Of a stretch of 64,000 nucleotides of DNA, positions 60,270 to 64,000 are shown one piece after another (positions within the stretch are counted from its first letter, which is position 1; each line of letters opens with the position of its first letter). A program made the translations under genes and the position numbers. The notes under the pieces are model-generated. The model was not told the DNA's origin. It saw only the letters and a program-made list of their open reading frames with translations, and searched no databases. The DNA lies in assembly GCF_000003815.2 (NCBI RefSeq), contig NW_023365716.1:406700-470699 (forward strand). Reading direction: 5' to 3'. The DNA comes from Branchiostoma floridae (taxonomy: Eukaryota; Chordata; Leptocardii; Amphioxiformes; Branchiostomatidae).

Positions 60270-60768
60270 AAACCTGCGGAAAGTCCCGTCCAAATTAGCA
60301 GCGGAATGTCCCTACTGATCGAACTGTGAAGCTACCATGGGCAGGGCAGAACAAACTATACATCCTACGACAACTACCCAAAATGTACAGTTACGATTAC
60401 CACCCTGGTAGAGGCTGGTACTGTAAAATAAGCAGGTTTAGGAGAGAAAACTGTGCTTGGAAAGACCGCCGTCTCACCTTGTACTCGACTAAATCCAGGT
60501 TCGCTGACGTCACCTGCGGAAAGTCCCGACCAAAATAGCAGCGGAATTTCCCTATTGATCGAACTCCAAGTTACCATGGGCAGGGCAGGACATACTCTAC
60601 ATCCTATTGGATGTAGACAAGTATCCAAAATGTACACTTACTGTTACAACCCTGGCAGAGGCAGGTACTGTAAAATAAGCACGTTTAGGAGAGAGAAAAC
60701 TGTGGTCGGAAAGACCGTCGTCTCACCTGGTGAGGACGTGTCACCGCCAGGTAGCAAAATGGCGCCGG
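60270..60768 (-). promoter_or_regulatory. Duplicated candidate promoter/first-exon units of gene C
   Basis: Two tandem units like those before gene B. Potential donors at exon edges 60478 and 60727 (each followed by GTGAGACGRCGG), a CRE TGACGTCA at 60505-60512 and AAAATGGCGCCGG at 60756-60768. The stretch 60722-60768 is base-for-base the same as 37850-37896. Confidence 0.4.
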
Positions 60769-62857
60769 ACCTAATAATAGAGCAGATATACGCACTGACC
60801 TGGAAAGAGCCTTCTCCAGTTACCGTCATGAATGTTTATCTGTGGCAGTGCATCTTCTTAGCTTCGTGTGACCATGACGCTCTCAGACTTGTTTGAATTG
60901 CAGATCCTAAGGAATATGAATGCATGGATGAATGAACGAATGAATTGATGATTAAATGAATGAATGAATGGATGATTGAATGAATGAATGAATCGATTGA
61001 ATAGATAAGTGAATGAATGGATGAATGAAAAGGACTTTCACCCTTGGGAATGGTACTTGACACGCATTTCTTCCCTCGACTCATTGAGTGCCTAGCTTTT
61101 ATCCCCTGACAGTACCGAATGTAGAACCTTAGGTTTGTGTGGTTATATTGATCAATATCACTTGGCAGCGTGCCGCAAACGTGTTTCTATCCTGTTATCG
61201 TGAAGATGACATCATACTAACGCGCGTACTTTCCCCATTGGTAACGGAACTATTTTTGATCACAGATTTTGTCACAGCTTTGCCATTTCCCCAATAGTTT
61301 GGGTAACAATTATTCCATGTGTAACATCATGATATTTACTGTTGCACTGTTTAACAGTCTGAACATCGCATTAACACATCAAAAGTAAGTAGTACTCATT
61401 GCTTCACATTAACGTTGCAATATAATGTAACATTTAAGAAGTTTACAGCAGAGTTCTTGACATGAACAATGAGACTGCTACCTGAGAATCCCCGAGGCCA
61501 CTCGAGTCACCCCACTGCGCACAAGCTATCCTGCGTGCATGAAGGGGGTAAAGAGCACTAGCTTGGGGACAATAGACTTATTTAGGGTAAAACATCTTCG
61601 AAATTCACCGTCCCGCCGGTCCTTGGATATTGTGTAAGACCGATTCCAGCTCCGCTGGTTTCTACTATGGAGAGCCCCGTCTAAATTTAGACCAGGGGAT
61701 TTCCAAACGTGTGAGAGGGGAAGCCAAGTTCTTCCAAAGTAGGAGTGGCATATTCTAAATAAATCCAAATTACTGATACTAGCCCACATAGCGTATGGGA
61801 AATATACTGTAAAAAATCACGTTCATGAGAAAAAACATTGTCCAGAAAGGCCGTCGTCTCAGATGGTGTTGACATTTGCAAAAAATGGCGCTGGACTATT
61901 GACTTGAGTCATGATTTGCCTGTTGCTATGCTTGAGTTACCTGAATATCTACTTGTCATCTGGATGTTTACCTGTTACCTGGCAACCTGTCACCTATATG
62001 TTTACCTTTCAACTGGGTGTTTACCTGTCAAAGCTAAGTGACGATGACTGCCTTCAGGCTTGTTTTGCATCAGATGAATAGCAAGGGAACGTGCGGTATT
62101 TATCGAGGGAGGGTCGGTGCACTGACAGTTCGGTAGAAATACCATAGCCATCCTCTCGTCTCAGAAACAATACAATTGGCATTACGTGAACATTACGTGA
62201 AGCAGGAACATTTATGTAATTTCATACTTATTTCCATAATAGCAAGAGCTGGGTAAATCTTGCCAAGTTCACGATTTATTTCATATGTTGATTACTTATG
62301 ATAATGCTGCTGCTGATGCTTGATTATCTTCTTCACTACAGCAAATCATGTGTTTGCCTCTTAAATGTAAATACTACGACAACTATTTCGTATCACATTT
62401 ACAATATAGGTAACCGGGTATGGCATGTATTGTGTAGTACACAGCCATTCTGTCCGTGACTACAGTGTTGTAACCACCGCCAAGATTCACAAGTTAAAAG
62501 TTCCAAAAGATCCGCCTTAAATTTACATTTACAGTTATTTTATTGAAATTGGAACAAAGCAATACAGAAGGCATCCCAATAAGCATTACTGATGTTGGCT
62601 GTCATCGAACATGCGTAAATTATACAGTAGAACATTTACTTGGAATAAAGCAGTAGTACTTAAAATAACAAGTATCAAAATGTGAATAAGTAAGTATAAG
62701 CAACACATCTTAATTTCTCTTTAAAAAAGCTTAGCAATAAATGAAACATTATAGTGTATACTATAAGACCTCGGAGAAGCACTCAGCTTAGTAGACTATT
62801 ATCCTATACCATAGGAATATCCATAACAAGTATCAAAGTGTGAATAAGTAAGTATAT
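60769..62857. other. Upstream flank of gene C
   Basis: Matches about 37897-39960. Holds a GAAT/GATG simple repeat at about 60918-61030. At 62700-62825 an insertion is bracketed by TAACAAGTATCAAA.TGTGAATAAGTAAGTATA on both sides. No gene seen. Confidence 0.5.
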
Positions 62858-63278
62858 GCGGAGGCTGTAAGAAATCCCCACTCCGGTGGTCGCTCCCAGA
62901 GGTTACCCGAGGACAAAGCTAATGACAAACTTGAACCCCAGCCAAAAACAACCCTTACCTCCCCCCCAAAATGACGTTTACTTCCGTTTGAAACAACAAC
63001 AACCCTTCAGAGGTCAACGTTCTGTCCGGCTGCCTCCTCCACTACGCTGCCAGCACGTCGAGTGTACGGGTTGTTTACGGACTCTTTACGTTAGATCCAC
63101 TGGGAACCATCGTTAGTGGGTGAGCGGTTTGTATATGTAATATGATTATGGCCTTGCTAATAACTTGGTTACGAAAACGTGCAAAGAAAACGGGATACAC
63201 AGCAGATGCGTGTGCTGATGCTGGTGATAGGGGCCGAGTGAGGGTTTCTTACTTCATCAAGTTCATGCAGCCGCCGCC
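62858..63278. mobile_element. Second copy of the inverted-repeat element
   Basis: Same ends and core as 39961-40380, with a small insertion in the right arm (ATCAAGTTC). Confidence 0.6.
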
Positions 63279-64000
63279 TATTCTCCAAGCAGATATTGGG
63301 TCGGGACTGTTGTGGCCGGAATTTCTTACTCTCCAACCAGAGGGGGGGGGGGGGGGGTTATGACAATACGTATTAATAGTGGCATGGAATTCGTACGGTT
63401 ACTACTATCCCCCGACCCTTCATCTGCTTGAAGAATCACCTCCACTATGGCACACATCTATCTCAGCAGGCATTTATGACTCAGCGTCGGGTTTCCAAGA
63501 ATGATTAGATCTTTGGCGTTTTACCTCCTTGAAAACTGGAGGCATTGCTTGTGGTGTGTGTTTGTGTGTGTTTGTGCACATGTGTATATGTGTGTGTCTG
63601 TGTTTCCGAATATTTGTAGACGTAATTTTACAACCTCTGGATGGATTGTAATGATATCGGTATGTGAATGGGGTTTACGAATAGGGGGTCAAGGTCGATC
63701 ATAGGCCCAGGCGTGTGACCTTGTTTTCGTACTAGTACTATCAATACGCACGTGAATAGAGTAAATACTAGAGTGTCTGCATGGTCTTTTCCGTAAGGCG
63801 TAGGCAGCCTATTTCTCTCCCGCAATTCGTAGGAAAAGCCGTCTTATTCACATAATTCGTATCGAGGCAACCAAATTTACCTTCCTTGAAGTTTGCGTAT
63901 TAACACGTAGAGGGAGCTTCTGAATTCAGAGTAAAGCGTTGTGGGAGACCCCATGTAGGCCCTTATACTACACTGCTTGATCGGGGGGGGGGGGGGGGTA
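63279..64000. other. Right edge, duplicated flank
   Basis: Matches about 40381-40940 including the TG tract. Poly-G runs at 63341-63357 and 63984-63998 are likely places for sequencing error. No gene seen. Confidence 0.5.

Overview
This is a eukaryotic, invertebrate-deuterostome window, most likely from a lancelet (Branchiostoma). Reasons: short exons with GT/AG introns in moderately AT-rich DNA, a tRNA-derived SINE, a CR1-type retrotransposon carrying a 2A-like motif, and combinations of ankyrin, ROC-COR and death-fold domains of the kind expanded in amphioxus. The species call is inference. Two N gaps (24134-24233 and 59426-59757) show it is a draft scaffold.

Layout. Two gene families alternate in a tandem/segmental duplication. 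(1) Two MS4A/CD20-like four-membrane-pass genes lie on the + strand: M1, 5'-truncated by the window edge (35-2304), and M2, complete (41757-44662). (2) Three ankyrin-ROC-COR genes lie on the - strand: gene A (22774 down to 3697), gene B (36919 down to 26664) and gene C (60191 down to 45990). M1/A and M2/C converge tail to tail, and B has no MS4A partner. I defined exons from splice sites and reading phase. All three large genes close into uninterrupted frames: A about 1002 aa, B about 1129 aa, C about 1012 aa.

Shared core. Each ROCO gene begins with a 33-codon starter ankyrin exon. Then come 99-bp phase-0 ankyrin exons (7 in A, 3 in B, 9 in C) and a 63-bp half repeat. Next are five exons carrying a ROC-type GTPase (Walker A GDGQVGKTS, DFAGQ, SHADK) and its linker to COR, and a single 796-bp COR exon, the same length in all three.

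The main result is what follows the COR exon. Always at the same splice phase (phase 1), the three paralogues carry different C-terminal modules: A has Death plus CARD, B has a linker, Death and a FAM111/trypsin-like serine protease, and C has CARD directly. One GTPase/ankyrin sensor chassis thus appears to be fitted with interchangeable death-fold or protease outputs, as expected for innate-immune or cell-death signalling. That role is inferred.

Mobile and repeat content is heavy. There is a nearly full-length CR1-like element in a gene A intron, several 3' fragments of other non-LTR elements, inverted-repeat MITE-like elements, a SINE with an internal 16-bp array, and fossil half-ankyrin exons inside most ankyrin introns. 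Duplicated 5' flanks (about 37.4-41.0 kb and 60.3-64.0 kb) contain repeated candidate first exons with CRE and YY1-like motifs. I see no rRNA, functional tRNA or CRISPR.
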